Under the pieces are notes generated by a model. That model had not been told where the DNA came from and did no database searches. It worked only from the letters and a program-made list of their open reading frames with translations. Of a DNA stretch of 43,329 nt, positions 19,703-31,987 are shown piece after piece (positions within the stretch are counted from its first letter, which is position 1; the number at the start of each line of letters is the position of its first letter). Source of the stretch: an uncultured Gallionellaceae bacterium (GTDB lineage: Bacteria > Pseudomonadota > Gammaproteobacteria > Burkholderiales > Gallionellaceae); contig CAIWKC010000060.1 in NCBI GenBank assembly GCA_903913145.1, positions 1 through 43,329 of the forward strand. Reading direction: 5' to 3'. The position numbers and the translations under genes were made by a program.

Positions 19703-20425
19703 ATGGCTGTAACTATGCGTCAAATGTTGGAAGCTGGCGTCCATTTCGGGCACCAAACACGTTTCTGGAATCCCAAGATGGCTCCGTACATCTTCGGTCA
19801 TCGCAACAAAATTCATATTATCAATCTGGAAAAAACCGTCGTGATGTTTAACGATGCGTTGAAGCAAGTGAGCAAGCTTGCCGCAAAGAAAGGCACGATT
19901 TTATTCGTCGCAACCAAACGCCAGGCACGCGAAATTATTCGTGAAGAAGCAGTACGTTCTGGTTCACCCTACGTTGATTATCGTTGGTTGGGCGGCATGC
20001 TGACAAACTTCAAGACTGTACAGCAGTCCATCAAACGTCTTCGCGAACTGGAAGCTATTGTGGCTGATGGCAGCATTGAAAAAGTTTCGAAAAAAGAAGG
20101 CCTGATGTTGCGTCGCGAGCTTGAAAAGCTGGAACGTAGCTTGGGTGGAATCAAGGACCTGCAAGGTTTGCCATCGGCGATTTTCGTGATCGACGTAGGT
20201 TATCAAAAGGGCACCGTCACAGAAGCGCAAAAGTTGGGCATTCCTGTGATTGGTATTGTGGATACGAATCACAGCCCGTTGGGTGTTGATTATGTGATCC
20301 CGGGCAACGACGATTCAAGTCAAGCGATCCGTTTATATGCACGCGGTATTGCAGATGCGATTCTGGAAGGTCGGGCTCAAGCACTGACCGAGTTGACGGA
20401 ACAAGTTGAAGCGGCTGCCGCGTAA
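19703..20425 (+). CDS. rpsB: 30S ribosomal protein S2
   Basis: [28 protein letters not shown]...IHIINLEKT; canonical S2. Confidence 0.98.
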   Translation: MAVTMRQMLEAGVHFGHQTRFWNPKMAPYIFGHRNKIHIINLEKTVVMFNDALKQVSKLAAKKGTILFVATKRQAREIIREEAVRSGSPYVDYRWLGGMLTNFKTVQQSIKRLRELEAIVADGSIEKVSKKEGLMLRRELEKLERSLGGIKDLQGLPSAIFVIDVGYQKGTVTEAQKLGIPVIGIVDTNHSPLGVDYVIPGNDDSSQAIRLYARGIADAILEGRAQALTELTEQVEAAAA

Positions 20426-20441
20426 GCAGCCTTCCCGACAC

Positions 20442-20465
20442 AAAGGGGCGAAAGCCCCTTTTTTT
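20442..20465 (+). terminator. GNRA-loop terminator/attenuator between rpsB and tsf
   Basis: AAGGGGC-GAAA-GCCCCTT stem-loop followed by T-run. Confidence 0.8.
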
Positions 20466-20493
20466 ACAAATATTGATTGTTTAGGAGTGCAAC

Positions 20494-21390
20494 ATGGCGG
20501 AAATTACCGCAGGAATGGTTAAGGAATTGCGTGAGGCTACCGGCCTCGGCATGATGGATTGCAAGAAGGCACTGACTGAAACGAATGGTGACTTTAAAGC
20601 GGCTGAAGAGCTGCTCCGAATAAAGAGCGGAGCAAAAGCAAGCAAGGCGGCTTCTCGTGTGACTGCTGAAGGTGTGGTGAGTGCATTTATTACGCCGGAC
20701 GGAAAAGCGGGCGCTGTTGCCGAGATAAATTGTGAAACAGATTTTGTAGCCAAGAACGATGACTTTGTAGCTTTTGCAAAGCGTGTTGCCGAGATCGTTG
20801 CCAATAACAATCCTGCTGACATAGATGCGTTGCTGGCTCTTCCAAATGATTCCGGGACGGTGGAAGAAACTCGCAAGGCATTGGTGATGAAGTTGGGCGA
20901 GAATGTGACTATACGCCGCATCGAACGTTATGCCACTTCGACTGGCAAGCTTTCCAGCTACCTGCATGGCAGTAAAATCGGCGTATTGCTACACTACACT
21001 GGCGGCGATGATGCGCTGGGTCGCGACTTGTCGATGCACATTGCAGCAAGTAAGCCAAAGTCAATTGACGCTTCCGGCGTGAATGCTGAAGATATTGCCA
21101 CTGAGCGTCGAATTGCAATCGAGAAAGCGCGTGAAGCCGGCAAGCCGGATGCTATGCTGGAAAAAATCGCTGAAGGTTCGGTGCAAAAATTCCTGAAAGA
21201 CGTGACCCTGCTTGGTCAAGTTTTCGTGAAGGCCGAAGATGGGAAACAAACTATTGAACAACTCTTGAAGAGCAAAGGTTCTACTGTTAATGCTTTCAAG
21301 ATGTTCATCGTGGGCGAGGGCATCGAAAAGAAGGTAGAAGACTACGCTGCAGAAGTTGCGGCGACGATCGCTGCCATCAAGAAAGACTAA
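20494..21390 (+). CDS. tsf: Elongation factor Ts
   Basis: [27 protein letters not shown]; canonical EF-Ts next to rpsB. Confidence 0.98.
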   Translation: MAEITAGMVKELREATGLGMMDCKKALTETNGDFKAAEELLRIKSGAKASKAASRVTAEGVVSAFITPDGKAGAVAEINCETDFVAKNDDFVAFAKRVAEIVANNNPADIDALLALPNDSGTVEETRKALVMKLGENVTIRRIERYATSTGKLSSYLHGSKIGVLLHYTGGDDALGRDLSMHIAASKPKSIDASGVNAEDIATERRIAIEKAREAGKPDAMLEKIAEGSVQKFLKDVTLLGQVFVKAEDGKQTIEQLLKSKGSTVNAFKMFIVGEGIEKKVEDYAAEVAATIAAIKKD

Positions 21391-21391
21391 C

Positions 21392-22114
21392 ATGCCAAAT
21401 ACCCCTGCCTACAAACGTATTTTGCTCAAGCTTTCCGGCGAAGCACTGATGGGTGATGACAGTTACGGTATCAACCGTGGCGTTATCGAGCGCATCGTGG
21501 CCGAGATCGCCGAAGTGGTGAGTTTGGGTGTGCAGGTGGCCATTGTGATCGGCGGCGGCAATATCTTCCGTGGCGTGGCTCCGGCCGCAGCTGGGATGGA
21601 TAGAGCGACTGCCGATTACATGGGTATGCTGGCAACGGTCATGAATGCCATGGCGTTGCAAGACGCGATGACGCGTGGCGGCGTTGCTTGCCGCGTACAG
21701 TCCGCGCTTAATCTGGAGCAAGTAGCAGAGCCGTTTATTCGCGGCAAAGCGTTGCGTTATCTGGAAGAAGGCAAAGTGGTTATTTTTGCAGCCGGTATTG
21801 GTAGTCCGTTTTTTACGACGGATACCGCTGCCGCGTTACGTGGCGTTGAAATGGATGCTGAAGTTGTCATCAAAGCAACCAAAGTGGATGGTGTCTATAC
21901 CGCCGATCCAAAAAAGGATCCGCTGGCGACGCGCTATCAAAAGGTGAGCGTTGACGAAGCGATCAGCAAAGGATTGAAAGTGATGGACGCAACTGCCTTG
22001 ACCTTGTGTCGAGACCAGAAATTGCCCATTATTGTTTTCAGTATCTTTAAACCGGGAGCGTTGAAGCGAGTCGTGACCGGGCAAGATGAAGGTACGTTGG
22101 TTCATTGCGATTGA
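21392..22114 (+). CDS. pyrH: UMP kinase
   Basis: [21 protein letters not shown]; the track start at 21356 overlaps tsf, ATG 21392 is the expected start. Confidence 0.97.
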   Translation: MPNTPAYKRILLKLSGEALMGDDSYGINRGVIERIVAEIAEVVSLGVQVAIVIGGGNIFRGVAPAAAGMDRATADYMGMLATVMNAMALQDAMTRGGVACRVQSALNLEQVAEPFIRGKALRYLEEGKVVIFAAGIGSPFFTTDTAAALRGVEMDAEVVIKATKVDGVYTADPKKDPLATRYQKVSVDEAISKGLKVMDATALTLCRDQKLPIIVFSIFKPGALKRVVTGQDEGTLVHCD

Positions 22115-22126
22115 AGAGGGTTCGAG

Positions 22127-22684
22127 ATGATTGCTGACATAAAGAAAAACGTAGAACAGAAAATGACCAAGTCGCTGGAAGCGCTCAAGGCGGATTTTGG
22201 CAAAGTTCGCACGGGACGCGCGCATACGGGAATTTTGGATCACGTCACGGTGGAATATTACGGATCTCCCACTTTGGTAAGTCAGGTTGCTAACATAACC
22301 CTGATTGATGCACGCACTATTGGTGTACAACCTTGGGAAAAAAACATGATCTCACCGGTAGAAAAAGCAATTCGGGATGCGGACCTCGGTTTGAATCCTT
22401 CGACAAATGGTGATTTGATACGTGTGCCGATGCCAATGTTGACCGAAGAACGTCGCCGTGACTTGATTAAAGTTGTTCGAGGCGAAGCTGAAAATGCAAA
22501 GGTAGCCTTGCGCAATGTACGTCGTGATGCCAATGAGCAATTAAAAAAATTGCTAAAAGATAAAGAAGTCGGTGAGGACGAAGAGCGCCGTGCTCAAGAT
22601 GAAGTCCAAAAATTGACGGATCGATTTGTCACCGAGATTGATAAGGCTTTGCAAGTCAAAGAAGCTGATCTGTTGGCAGTTTAA
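22127..22684 (+). CDS. frr: Ribosome recycling factor
   Basis: [22 protein letters not shown]...; 185 aa; conserved position after pyrH. Confidence 0.98.
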   Translation: MIADIKKNVEQKMTKSLEALKADFGKVRTGRAHTGILDHVTVEYYGSPTLVSQVANITLIDARTIGVQPWEKNMISPVEKAIRDADLGLNPSTNGDLIRVPMPMLTEERRRDLIKVVRGEAENAKVALRNVRRDANEQLKKLLKDKEVGEDEERRAQDEVQKLTDRFVTEIDKALQVKEADLLAV

Positions 22685-22725
22685 TGTTTAGACCGCCCCC
22701 TTGCTGAGGGTGAAGGTGCTGGCAA

Positions 22726-23490
22726 ATGGCGCTATTTAAAAGTTCTACCCGCACTATCCCCTCATCTGCTGAGGTACCGCGCCACATTGCTATTATTATG
22801 GATGGGAATGGCCGTTGGGCCAAGCAGCGACTGCTTCCGCGCATTGCGGGTCATCAGCGTGGCGTAGAAACGGTGCGAGAAATGGTAAAAGCCTGCCGCC
22901 AATTGGGTGTCGAATATCTAACCTTGTTTGCATTTAGCAGCGAAAATTGGAGGCGTCCCGCAGAAGAAGTTTCATTCCTGATGCAATTATTTCTTAAAAT
23001 GCTTGAACGTGAAGTCAGTAAATTACATGAAAATAATGTGCGACTGAAAGTCATTGGCGATTTGAGTCGGTTCGATGAAGAGCTTAGGCAATACATATCA
23101 AAAGCTGAAGAATTAACCTCGGCAAATGATGGACTAACTTTGACGATTGCCGCTAACTACGGCGGACGATGGGACATTATGCACGCGGTGGAGGGCTTGT
23201 GGAAAGCTCATCCCGAGATGAAGGGTGATTTTCGCGAAGAAGATTTAGAGCCGTATTTGTCGATGTATTATGCGCCAGAACCGGATTTATTCATTCGTAC
23301 CGGTGGAGAGCAGCGCATCAGTAATTTTTTACTTTGGCAGTTGGCCTATACCGAGTTGTATTTTACCGACACACTATGGCCTGCGTTTGATCGTGCCGCT
23401 CTGGATGCTGCGATTCTCTCATATCAAAAACGCGAGCGTCGCTTTGGACGTACCAGCGAGCAACTTACCGAGAATCAACCTAATGCTTAA
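22726..23490 (+). CDS. uppS: Undecaprenyl (polyprenyl) diphosphate synthase
   Basis: [54 protein letters not shown]. Confidence 0.97.
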   Translation: MALFKSSTRTIPSSAEVPRHIAIIMDGNGRWAKQRLLPRIAGHQRGVETVREMVKACRQLGVEYLTLFAFSSENWRRPAEEVSFLMQLFLKMLEREVSKLHENNVRLKVIGDLSRFDEELRQYISKAEELTSANDGLTLTIAANYGGRWDIMHAVEGLWKAHPEMKGDFREEDLEPYLSMYYAPEPDLFIRTGGEQRISNFLLWQLAYTELYFTDTLWPAFDRAALDAAILSYQKRERRFGRTSEQLTENQPNA

Positions 23491-24307
23491 ACAACGCATC
23501 ATTACTGCGATCATCTTGTTTGTTTTATTTCTTGCAGCGGTCTTTACCTTGCCGGAAACAGGTTGGACTATATTGGTTGCAGTCATATTTTGGCTGGCTG
23601 CTGCGGAATGGGCGCGACTATCCAAAATGACAAAAAATGGTGTGATCATCTACTGTGCGACTACGGTAGGATTAATGCTGGTAACACTTTGGCTGGATCA
23701 CGGAGTGGTCTCAGCGGCAGTGCCGTTGCCACATTTGTTATGGTATGGCGTTTCGGTCCTGATGTGGGTGTTTATTGTTCCTGCCTGGATGATTTTAGGT
23801 TGGCATCCGAGAAATTTATGGGCGATGGGGTTGGTCGGCTGGGTTGTGTTAATCCCGACTGGATTGGCAATGCTAGATTTGCGCGGCACGAGTCCATGGG
23901 ATTTGTTGGGTGTTATGTTTGTTGTCTGGTTGGCGGATACCGCAGCTTATTTTTCAGGCAGAAAATTCGGTAAGCATAAATTAGCACCCTCAATCAGCCC
24001 GGGGAAAACGTGGGAAGGTGTATTGGGTGCACTGGTGTTCGTTACAATTTATGTTGCAGCGATAGGCTGGGGAACCGGCCTGATCAAAACATATTTGGTC
24101 TTTGCTGCAGTTGTGCTCATTTCGTGGTTTTGGGTTGCGCTGTCAGTAATGGGCGATCTTTTCGAATCAGCGATCAAACGTCAGGCGGGTGTTAAAGACA
24201 GCGGTACTTTGTTGCCGGGTCATGGTGGTTTGCTTGACCGAATTGATGCACTCACATCAACTTTGCCGTTTGTTGCACTTGTGATCATTCTTCAGAAACT
24301 CGTATGA
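23483..24307 (+). CDS. cdsA: Phosphatidate cytidylyltransferase
   Basis: Multi-TM with [15 protein letters not shown]...[37 protein letters not shown] signature; true ATG 23483 rather than track 23270. Confidence 0.96.
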   Translation: MLKQRIITAIILFVLFLAAVFTLPETGWTILVAVIFWLAAAEWARLSKMTKNGVIIYCATTVGLMLVTLWLDHGVVSAAVPLPHLLWYGVSVLMWVFIVPAWMILGWHPRNLWAMGLVGWVVLIPTGLAMLDLRGTSPWDLLGVMFVVWLADTAAYFSGRKFGKHKLAPSISPGKTWEGVLGALVFVTIYVAAIGWGTGLIKTYLVFAAVVLISWFWVALSVMGDLFESAIKRQAGVKDSGTLLPGHGGLLDRIDALTSTLPFVALVIILQKLV

Positions 24308-25506
24308 TTCCACAAACGGACCCGAATAAAGTGCAAAATCTGACTGTGCTTGGATCCACCGGCAGCATCGGAAAAAGCACCCTTGATGTTGTAGCCCGTC
24401 ACCCGGACAAATATCAAATTTATGCGCTCACGGCAAATCAGCAGGACGAGTTGTTGTTTGAACAATGCAGACTTTGCAAACCGCGCTTCGCTGTCATGCT
24501 GGATGAAAAAGCATGTCTGCGACTTGCGCAGCGGATTAAAGCTGCCGGATTAAATATTGAAGTGTTGAGTGGCGTTGAAGGACTGGAACGGGTTTCCAGT
24601 GCAGGGGAAGTAGATGCAGTGATGGCTGCGATAGTGGGTGCGGCCGGTTTGCGACCTACTTTGGCAGCGGCACGGGCTGGCAAACGAATCCTGTTGGCGA
24701 ACAAGGAAACACTCGTGATGGCAGGACGCATCTTTATGGATGCAGTACACCAGAGCAGCGCGATCCTCTTGCCAATTGACAGCGAGCACAACGCAATTTT
24801 TCAGGCATTGCCCCATCATTATTCCGGCGAAATGGCTCTTTCAGGCGTGAGTAAAATTTTGCTCACAGCTTCCGGCGGTCCTTTTCGAAACACTTCTTTG
24901 GCAGAGTTGAAACAGGTCACACCAGATCAGGCATGCGCCCATCCTAACTGGAGCATGGGGCGAAAAATTTCGGTTGATTCCGCCACGATGATGAACAAGG
25001 GTTTGGAGGTCATAGAAGCTCACTGGTTGTTCAATGCACATGCTGATGCTATTCAAGTGGTGATACACCCGCAAAGTGTCATTCATTCGATGGTGCAATA
25101 TGTGGATGGTTCGGTACTAGCGCAACTGGGCAACCCGGATATGCGAACGCCCATTGCCTACGGGTTGGCTTATCCCAAGCGTATCGATGCGGGTGTCGCG
25201 GCTTTGGACTTGTTCAAAATTGCCCGGCTCGATTTTTCCGCCCCTGATTTCGAGCGCTTTCCCTGTCTTGCTTTGGCCTATCGTGCGCTTCGCGCTGGAG
25301 GCACAGCTCCCTCACTGATGAATGCCGCAAATGAAGTTGCTGTGGAGGCTTTCCTTGAAAAACGTATCTCATTTCTCGATATTCCGCGACTGATCGGAGA
25401 TGTGTTGAATAAGTTGCCCTATGTTACCGTTAACGTTTTGGATGATGTGTTGCAAGCAGACGCGCAAGCGCGAGTAGCGGCACAAGATTGGATTTCACGC
25501 TTATGA
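24304..25506 (+). CDS. dxr: 1-deoxy-D-xylulose 5-phosphate reductoisomerase
   Basis: [51 protein letters not shown]. Confidence 0.97.
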   Translation: MIPQTDPNKVQNLTVLGSTGSIGKSTLDVVARHPDKYQIYALTANQQDELLFEQCRLCKPRFAVMLDEKACLRLAQRIKAAGLNIEVLSGVEGLERVSSAGEVDAVMAAIVGAAGLRPTLAAARAGKRILLANKETLVMAGRIFMDAVHQSSAILLPIDSEHNAIFQALPHHYSGEMALSGVSKILLTASGGPFRNTSLAELKQVTPDQACAHPNWSMGRKISVDSATMMNKGLEVIEAHWLFNAHADAIQVVIHPQSVIHSMVQYVDGSVLAQLGNPDMRTPIAYGLAYPKRIDAGVAALDLFKIARLDFSAPDFERFPCLALAYRALRAGGTAPSLMNAANEVAVEAFLEKRISFLDIPRLIGDVLNKLPYVTVNVLDDVLQADAQARVAAQDWISRL

Positions 25507-26855
25507 CCGTATTAGCTTTTCTTGTAGCCATTGTAGTACTGGTGCTGATTCATGAACTCGGGCACTATTGGATAGCCCGCTTGTGCAATGTCAAAGTCCT
25601 TAAATTTTCTTTGGGATTTGGCAAGGCGATTTATGTGAAGCGATTTGCCGGTGGAGAAACAGAGTGGGTAGTCTCGATGATTCCAATTGGCGGTTACGTC
25701 AAAATGTTGGACGAACGAGAAGGCGATGTCGCTCCGGAAGAATTATCCAGAGCCTTTAACCGGCAACCTGTATTGCGGCGAATGGCAATTGTTGTTGCAG
25801 GCCCGGTTGCCAATCTATTGCTGGCAATTGTGTTGTATTTTGCCCTTTTTATTCATGGTGTTCCGGGTGTCAAACCAATCCTTGGCAATGTGCAACCTTC
25901 CACACCAGCTGCGGAAGCTCAGCTTCATACCCAAGAAACAATTATCAGCATCAATGGCCAAGCTACCCCTAGTTGGCAAGAAGTACGTTGGAGTTTATTG
26001 GATCTGATTTTGCAACAACGTCCGGCTAACTTGGAATTACGCAATACTGAGGGCGTTTCAATATCCAGAATATTGGAAACAACCACTCTGACTGCCGCTG
26101 ATTTGGACGGAGATTTTATTCAGAAGCTGGGATTGCATCCCTACCAACCACCTATATTTCCGCTTATCGATAAACTCACCAAGGGCGGCGCTGCTGAACA
26201 TGCAGGTTTGCAATCGCAAGATAAAATTTTGCGCGTAAATGGACAAACTATTCCTTTATGGGATGATTTTGTGTCTGTGGTACGCGGACACCCTGGAAGC
26301 GTGTTGAGCATTGAGGTTGAACGAGCAGGAAATGTACTTGCGTTCAGCGTTACTCCTGATTCAATTAGCGAAGGGGGAAAGCAAATTGGTCGAATCGGTG
26401 CCGCGCCGCTCATTGACCGTGCAGCCTTTGATCAATTGCTGACGGAAGTGCATTACCCGCCCTTGGCTGCCCTAAAAGAAGCCGTTCGCAAGACTTGGGA
26501 AACTTCGGCAGTCAGTGTAAAAATGATGTGGAAAATGGTAATGGGACAGATATCACTCAAAAATTTGAGTGGCCCAATTTCAATTGCGGACTATGCCGGA
26601 CAATCCGCACAAATGGGGCTTGGGCCCTATCTTGATTTTTTAGCACTGATCAGCATTAGTTTGGGTGTGTTGAATTTACTTCCCATCCCGTTATTAGATG
26701 GTGGCCATTTGCTGTATTATACGGTCGAATTAGTTAAGGGCAGCCCGGTACCGGAAAAGATTTGGGAAGCCGGGCAGAACATAGGGATTGCATTATTGGC
26801 TACCATGATGGCTTTTGCGTTATACAACGATATTAGCCGCCTGTTTTTAGGTTGA
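25503..26855 (+). CDS. rseP: RIP metalloprotease RseP (site-2 protease family)
   Basis: [28 protein letters not shown] domains, [19 protein letters not shown] overlap with dxr at 25503. Confidence 0.96.
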   Translation: MTVLAFLVAIVVLVLIHELGHYWIARLCNVKVLKFSLGFGKAIYVKRFAGGETEWVVSMIPIGGYVKMLDEREGDVAPEELSRAFNRQPVLRRMAIVVAGPVANLLLAIVLYFALFIHGVPGVKPILGNVQPSTPAAEAQLHTQETIISINGQATPSWQEVRWSLLDLILQQRPANLELRNTEGVSISRILETTTLTAADLDGDFIQKLGLHPYQPPIFPLIDKLTKGGAAEHAGLQSQDKILRVNGQTIPLWDDFVSVVRGHPGSVLSIEVERAGNVLAFSVTPDSISEGGKQIGRIGAAPLIDRAAFDQLLTEVHYPPLAALKEAVRKTWETSAVSVKMMWKMVMGQISLKNLSGPISIADYAGQSAQMGLGPYLDFLALISISLGVLNLLPIPLLDGGHLLYYTVELVKGSPVPEKIWEAGQNIGIALLATMMAFALYNDISRLFLG

Positions 26856-26862
26856 AAGATTA

Positions 26863-29154
26863 ATGGATTTTAAAAAACTGGTGGGGTTGATCCCACTGCT
26901 GTACGCCACATCTGTTTGGGCGATCGCGCCTTTTGTCATCAAAGACATCCGGGTTGAAGGCATCCAACGTACCGAAGCCGGTACGGTGTTTAGCTATCTC
27001 CCGGTAAAAGTCGGCGACACAATGAATGACGATCAGGCTTCGGCATCCGTCCACGCTTTGTTCTCCACGGGATTTTTCAAGGATGTCAGTCTCAAAACTG
27101 ACCAGGGAGTATTAGTCGTCACGGTGCGTGAGCGTCCTTCTATTGCCAGCGTGGAAATTGACGGCGTCAAGGATTTTCCCAAAGATCAATTACGCGATAA
27201 CCTTAAACAGGTCGGCTTGGCAGAAGGTCGGATTTTCGATAAATCCGCCTTGGATAAAGCCGAGCAGGAATTAAAGCGCCAATATGTTGCCAGAGGTAAA
27301 TACGCTGTGTCTGTTAAAACTACAATAACAGACTTGGAACGCAACCGTGTTTCTGTAACTTTCAATGTTGTAGAGGGTGAAACCTCCAAAATTCAGAAAA
27401 TCAATATAGTGGGCAATTCTGCTTATAGTGAAAAAGAATTGCACGATATGATGAAACTCAGCACTCCAGACTGGGCGAGTTGGATCAGCAAAAATGATCA
27501 ATACTCGAAACAAAAATTATCGGGTGATATGGAAACGATCCGAACATTTTATCTGGATTCCGGGTACATGGAATTTTCAATCGTCTCAACTCAGGTTTCA
27601 ATTTCACCAGATAAAAAAGACATATTCATCACGCTTAATATTTCTGAAGGTCCAAAATATACAATTTCGTCTATAAATGTAACAGGCCCTCAGTCCGTAT
27701 TTACGCATGATCAATTGCGCAAACTCATTGCAATAAAATCAGGAGATGTTTTTTCGCGTAAAGCCGTGACTTCATCCACACAAAAAATCACCGAACGCTT
27801 CGGCGATGAGGGATACGCATTTGCGAACGTCAATGCCGCACCGGAGATTGACAAGGTCAAGCATCAAGTGGGCTTTACATTTATTGTTGATCCTTTTCAG
27901 CGTGTTTACATCAGGCGTATCAATATTGCCGGTAATACCAAAACTCGGGATGAGGTCATTCGGCGTGAATTTAGACAAATGGAAAGCGGTTGGTTTGCCA
28001 CAGAAAAAATCAAAAAGTCGAAACAGCGCGTTGATCGATTAGGGTTTTTCAGCTCCGTAAATGTGGAAACTGTTCCTGTTGCAGGGACAAAAGATCAAAT
28101 GGATCTGAATGTTGTTGTGGAAGAAAAATCGACCGGAAATCTATCAGTCGGGGCTGGTATCAGCAGTAGTGAAGGTTTGGTACTAATGGCTGGGGTCTCG
28201 CAGAGTAACTTCTTTGGAACTGGAAACACGCTTTCAACCCAGATCAATACAAGTCAAATCAATCAAGTAGTTTCAGTTTCTTACACCAATCCCTATTATA
28301 CGGATGACGGCGTTAGTCGCGGCTTTGATATTTACAAGCGGCGAACCAATGCAACTTTGATTTCAGTTAGTCAATACACTTCAGATAGTGTCGGGGCAGG
28401 GGTGCGCTACGCCGTTCCGATTCAAGAAGAACAAATGATTCACTATGGTCTGTCGGGGGAACAAACAGGAATTGGTTTGACTCCACTTAGCCCTACAAGA
28501 TTTATCACGTATATCAATACCTACGGTGATACTACGGACAATCTAATTGGTACAATAGGCTGGAGCCATGATAGCCGAGATAGCGCAATTTATACCACCG
28601 AAGGGACCGTGCAGAGAGCTTCTACGGAATTGACTGTACCAGATCTATCAAGCCAGCAGTACTACAAATTTACCTACCAACATCAAATATTTTATCCAGT
28701 AAGCCGTGGTGTGACGCTGATGTTGAACGGTGAAGCAGATTATGCGAACGGTTATGGCGGGCAGACATTGCCGTTCTTCAAAAATTATTATGCCGGTGGC
28801 GTTGGATCAGTGCGGGGGTATCAACCCAGCTCGTTGGGACCTCGTGATCTCAACGGAAATTCACTTGGCGGCAATATGCGCGTCATCACGAATGCTGAAT
28901 TGTTGCTACCTATGCCTGGTTTTGATAAAGACACTTCTGTCAGAATCAGCGCTTTCTTGGATGGCGGTGCAATTTATGATAAAGATGAGGTATCGGCTGT
29001 TTCGGCTTCATTGGGTATGCGTTATGCTACCGGGGTTGCATTAACTTGGGTTTCACCAGTAGGGCCGTTGAAATTAAGTTACGGTATTGCACTGGCCCCG
29101 CAGCCGCAGGATAAATTGCAGCGCTTCCAATTTACATTGGGCACTTTGTTCTAA
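26863..29154 (+). CDS. bamA: Outer membrane protein assembly factor BamA
   Basis: Signal peptide, five POTRA-like repeats, beta-barrel with VRGYQPSSLGPRD (VRGF/Y motif). Confidence 0.97.
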   Translation: MDFKKLVGLIPLLYATSVWAIAPFVIKDIRVEGIQRTEAGTVFSYLPVKVGDTMNDDQASASVHALFSTGFFKDVSLKTDQGVLVVTVRERPSIASVEIDGVKDFPKDQLRDNLKQVGLAEGRIFDKSALDKAEQELKRQYVARGKYAVSVKTTITDLERNRVSVTFNVVEGETSKIQKINIVGNSAYSEKELHDMMKLSTPDWASWISKNDQYSKQKLSGDMETIRTFYLDSGYMEFSIVSTQVSISPDKKDIFITLNISEGPKYTISSINVTGPQSVFTHDQLRKLIAIKSGDVFSRKAVTSSTQKITERFGDEGYAFANVNAAPEIDKVKHQVGFTFIVDPFQRVYIRRINIAGNTKTRDEVIRREFRQMESGWFATEKIKKSKQRVDRLGFFSSVNVETVPVAGTKDQMDLNVVVEEKSTGNLSVGAGISSSEGLVLMAGVSQSNFFGTGNTLSTQINTSQINQVVSVSYTNPYYTDDGVSRGFDIYKRRTNATLISVSQYTSDSVGAGVRYAVPIQEEQMIHYGLSGEQTGIGLTPLSPTRFITYINTYGDTTDNLIGTIGWSHDSRDSAIYTTEGTVQRASTELTVPDLSSQQYYKFTYQHQIFYPVSRGVTLMLNGEADYANGYGGQTLPFFKNYYAGGVGSVRGYQPSSLGPRDLNGNSLGGNMRVITNAELLLPMPGFDKDTSVRISAFLDGGAIYDKDEVSAVSASLGMRYATGVALTWVSPVGPLKLSYGIALAPQPQDKLQRFQFTLGTLF

Positions 29155-29192
29155 TGGAAATATACAAAAGTATGGTTTTACGAGGAGCCAAA

Positions 29193-29696
29193 ATGAAACG
29201 AACTTTGAGTGTAATTCTGCTGTTGTTTGCTTGTGGTTCAGTTGCACAAGCAGCAGATTTTCGAGTGGGCGTGGTCAATACTGAGCGAATTTTACGCGAG
29301 TCCGTTCCGGCAGTAAAAGCTGAAAAAAAGATTGAAAAAGAATTTGCCGCTCGCGATGATGAAATAAAACAGTTGGTCAAACAAGCCAAAGATATTCAGG
29401 CGGCATTGGAAAAAGACAGCAATAAGGCTGATGCTGACCAGCGTGGTAAAGAACGTGAATTAGCCAACTTGAATGTTAATCTTCAACGATTGCAACGTGA
29501 GTTTCGTGAAGATTTGAACCTGCGCAAAAATGAGGAACTTGCTCAAGTTTTGGCGCGGGCAGACAAGGCGATACAAGCAATCGCCGAAAAGGAAAAATTT
29601 GATTTGATTTTGCAAGAAGCCGTCTATCGCAATCCTCAGATTGATATAACTGACAAAGTATTGCAGTACTTGGCTAATGAGAAAGTCGAAAAATAG
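29193..29696 (+). CDS. skp: OmpH/Skp-family periplasmic chaperone
   Basis: Signal peptide MKRTLSVILLLFACGSVAQA, coiled-coil body; ATG 29193 preceded by GAGGAG; position between bamA and lpxD. Confidence 0.92.
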   Translation: MKRTLSVILLLFACGSVAQAADFRVGVVNTERILRESVPAVKAEKKIEKEFAARDDEIKQLVKQAKDIQAALEKDSNKADADQRGKERELANLNVNLQRLQREFREDLNLRKNEELAQVLARADKAIQAIAEKEKFDLILQEAVYRNPQIDITDKVLQYLANEKVEK

Positions 29697-29708
29697 AGGA
29701 ATGGAATT

Positions 29709-30752
29709 TTGAAGAATCCAACTGCCTACCCTTTAAAAGAAGTAGTAACTCGATTCGGTGGACGTATTGAAGGAGATGCCGCAACACTAGTGAATCAGGT
29801 TGCTACGCTTGAAAATGCAACAGCCGGACAGATAGCATTTCTGACTAATTCGAAATACCGCAAGCAACTGGAAACAACTCATGCTTCTGCCGTAATTGTT
29901 GCCGAATCAGATATTGATGCCACTCATCTGCCGCGCATTGTATGTACTAATCCGTATTCATATTTTGCCAAGCTGTCAGCTTTTTTAAATCCGCTACCCG
30001 AAGTTAAAGCCAGAATTCATCCCAGTGCAGTTATTGGTGCAGATGCAAAAGTATCGCCCACTGCACAAATTGATGAATTTGTGTCGATAGGCGAGGGGGC
30101 CATAATCGGTAGCGGTAGTGTCATCATGGCTGGATGCAGTATCGGGGCTAATACCTCGGTTGGTGATAATACTCGGCTATATCCACGCGTCGTTGTTTAT
30201 CACAATTGCGTCGTTGGTAATAATGTCATTTTGCATTCTGGGGTGGTTATTGGTGCCGATGGTTTCGGTATTGCAATGGATGAAGGTGCATGGCTGAAAA
30301 TACCCCAAATCGGCCGTGCGATTATTGGCAACAATGTTGAAATTGGTGCCAATACCACAATTGACAGGGGTGCGTTGGACGATACCGTAATTGAGGATGG
30401 GGTCAAGCTGGATAACCTGATTCAGATTGCCCACAACGTGCATATTGGTGCACATACCGCGATTGCCGGATGTGCCGGAATTGCGGGTAGCACAACTGTC
30501 GGACGTTACTGTCGAATTGGTGGAAGTGCGGGTATCGTTGGTCACGTGAACATTGCCGATGGAGTTGAGATTTCCCCGTTTACCATGGTCAGTAAGTCGA
30601 TACGTGAAAAAGGCACTTACAGTGGCATGAATCCGTTTAGCGAAAAAGAAAAGTGGATGAAAAATATGGCGCACATGCGCCACCTGGACGAAATGGCGTC
30701 GCGCATTAAAAATTTGGAAAAAGAATTAGAAGCATTGATCAGGAGAGGATGA
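29709..30752 (+). CDS. lpxD: UDP-3-O-acylglucosamine N-acyltransferase
   Basis: Left-handed beta-helix hexapeptides, [31 protein letters not shown]. Confidence 0.97.
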   Translation: MKNPTAYPLKEVVTRFGGRIEGDAATLVNQVATLENATAGQIAFLTNSKYRKQLETTHASAVIVAESDIDATHLPRIVCTNPYSYFAKLSAFLNPLPEVKARIHPSAVIGADAKVSPTAQIDEFVSIGEGAIIGSGSVIMAGCSIGANTSVGDNTRLYPRVVVYHNCVVGNNVILHSGVVIGADGFGIAMDEGAWLKIPQIGRAIIGNNVEIGANTTIDRGALDDTVIEDGVKLDNLIQIAHNVHIGAHTAIAGCAGIAGSTTVGRYCRIGGSAGIVGHVNIADGVEISPFTMVSKSIREKGTYSGMNPFSEKEKWMKNMAHMRHLDEMASRIKNLEKELEALIRRG

Positions 30753-31198
30753 TGAGTTTGCAAATGGACATCAACGAGATTTTGAAACTACTGCCGCACC
30801 GCTATCCTTTTTTACTGATAGACCGTGTTTTGTCGTATGAGCCAGGCAAAGAAATCATAGCATTGAAGAACGTGACGATGAACGAACCCTTTTTTCCGGG
30901 GCATTATCCTCACCATCCGGTTATGCCCGGTGTACTGGTTATTGAAGCGATGGCACAAGCTGCAGCGATTCTTTCATTTACGGGTGAAACAGGCAAAGCT
31001 GACGAAACAAAGGTTTACTACTTTGTGGGTATTGATAATGCACGCTTTAAACGTCCGGTCGTACCTGGTGATCAGCTCATTCTGACAATTACCCCTATTT
31101 TCAACAAGCGTGGCTTGGGTAAGTTCAAGGCTATTGCCAGCGTTGAGGGACAAGTTGCGGCTGAAGCTGAGATCATGTGCACGATGCGAGACAAATAA
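30749..31198 (+). CDS. fabZ: 3-hydroxyacyl-ACP dehydratase
   Basis: [35 protein letters not shown]. Confidence 0.97.
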   Translation: MMSLQMDINEILKLLPHRYPFLLIDRVLSYEPGKEIIALKNVTMNEPFFPGHYPHHPVMPGVLVIEAMAQAAAILSFTGETGKADETKVYYFVGIDNARFKRPVVPGDQLILTITPIFNKRGLGKFKAIASVEGQVAAEAEIMCTMRDK

Positions 31199-31980
31199 TG
31201 CGCCATCCGACAGCGATCATTCATCCCAATGCCAAGCTGGATGCAGATGTTTCAGTCGGCGCGTACTCTATTATCGGCGAACACGTCGTAATCGGTGCGG
31301 GATCGGTTGTTGGTCCGCATGTTGTCATAGATGGACACACTACTATCGGTAAAGGCAATCGCTTTTTCCAATTTTCTTCTATCGGTGAGATTCCGCAAGA
31401 TAAAAAGTACAAGGGTGAACCGACGCAATTAATTATTGGAGACAACAATACAATACGCGAGAGTTGCACTTTAAATCTAGGCACAGTTCAGGATGGCGGC
31501 GTCACCAGCATTGGGAGCGATAACTGGATCATGGCCTATGTCCATGTGGCGCATGATTGCCACATTGGCAATCACAACGTCATCGCCAACTCAGTTCAGT
31601 TTGCCGGCCATGTAACAGTAGGAAATCATACCTTGATTGGTGGCTTGTGCGGAGTACACCAGTTCGTTCGCATCGGTGATTTTGCCATGGTTGGGTTTCA
31701 GACACGCTTGTCCCAAGATTTGCCGCCATTTGTGACGGCGGTCGGCAACCCCGCTGAAGCCAAAGGACCCCATCAGGAGGGGCCGCGTCGGGCCGGTTTT
31801 TCTCTAGCAAGAGTGGATATGATCAAACAAGTATATCGGGCTTTGTACCGCGCTGGTAGCAGCTTTGATACTTCGAAAAAAGAGATCGCAGAATTACGCG
31901 GTCAAGTGCCCGAAGCCGATGAAGATATAGATAATATGCTGGCGTTTTTGAATAACGCCAGCCGTGGCATCGTTCGTTAA
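31198..31980 (+). CDS. lpxA: UDP-N-acetylglucosamine acyltransferase
   Basis: Hexapeptide repeats, HVAHDCHIGNHNVIANSVQFAGHV; ATG at 31198 overlapping the fabZ stop. Confidence 0.97.
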   Translation: MRHPTAIIHPNAKLDADVSVGAYSIIGEHVVIGAGSVVGPHVVIDGHTTIGKGNRFFQFSSIGEIPQDKKYKGEPTQLIIGDNNTIRESCTLNLGTVQDGGVTSIGSDNWIMAYVHVAHDCHIGNHNVIANSVQFAGHVTVGNHTLIGGLCGVHQFVRIGDFAMVGFQTRLSQDLPPFVTAVGNPAEAKGPHQEGPRRAGFSLARVDMIKQVYRALYRAGSSFDTSKKEIAELRGQVPEADEDIDNMLAFLNNASRGIVR

Positions 31981-31987
31981 TTAATTC

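Noticed and set aside
30177-30683. 168-aa reverse ORF opposite lpxD
   Set aside because: Antisense to the hexapeptide repeats of a clear lpxD; composition reflects the repeat, not a protein.
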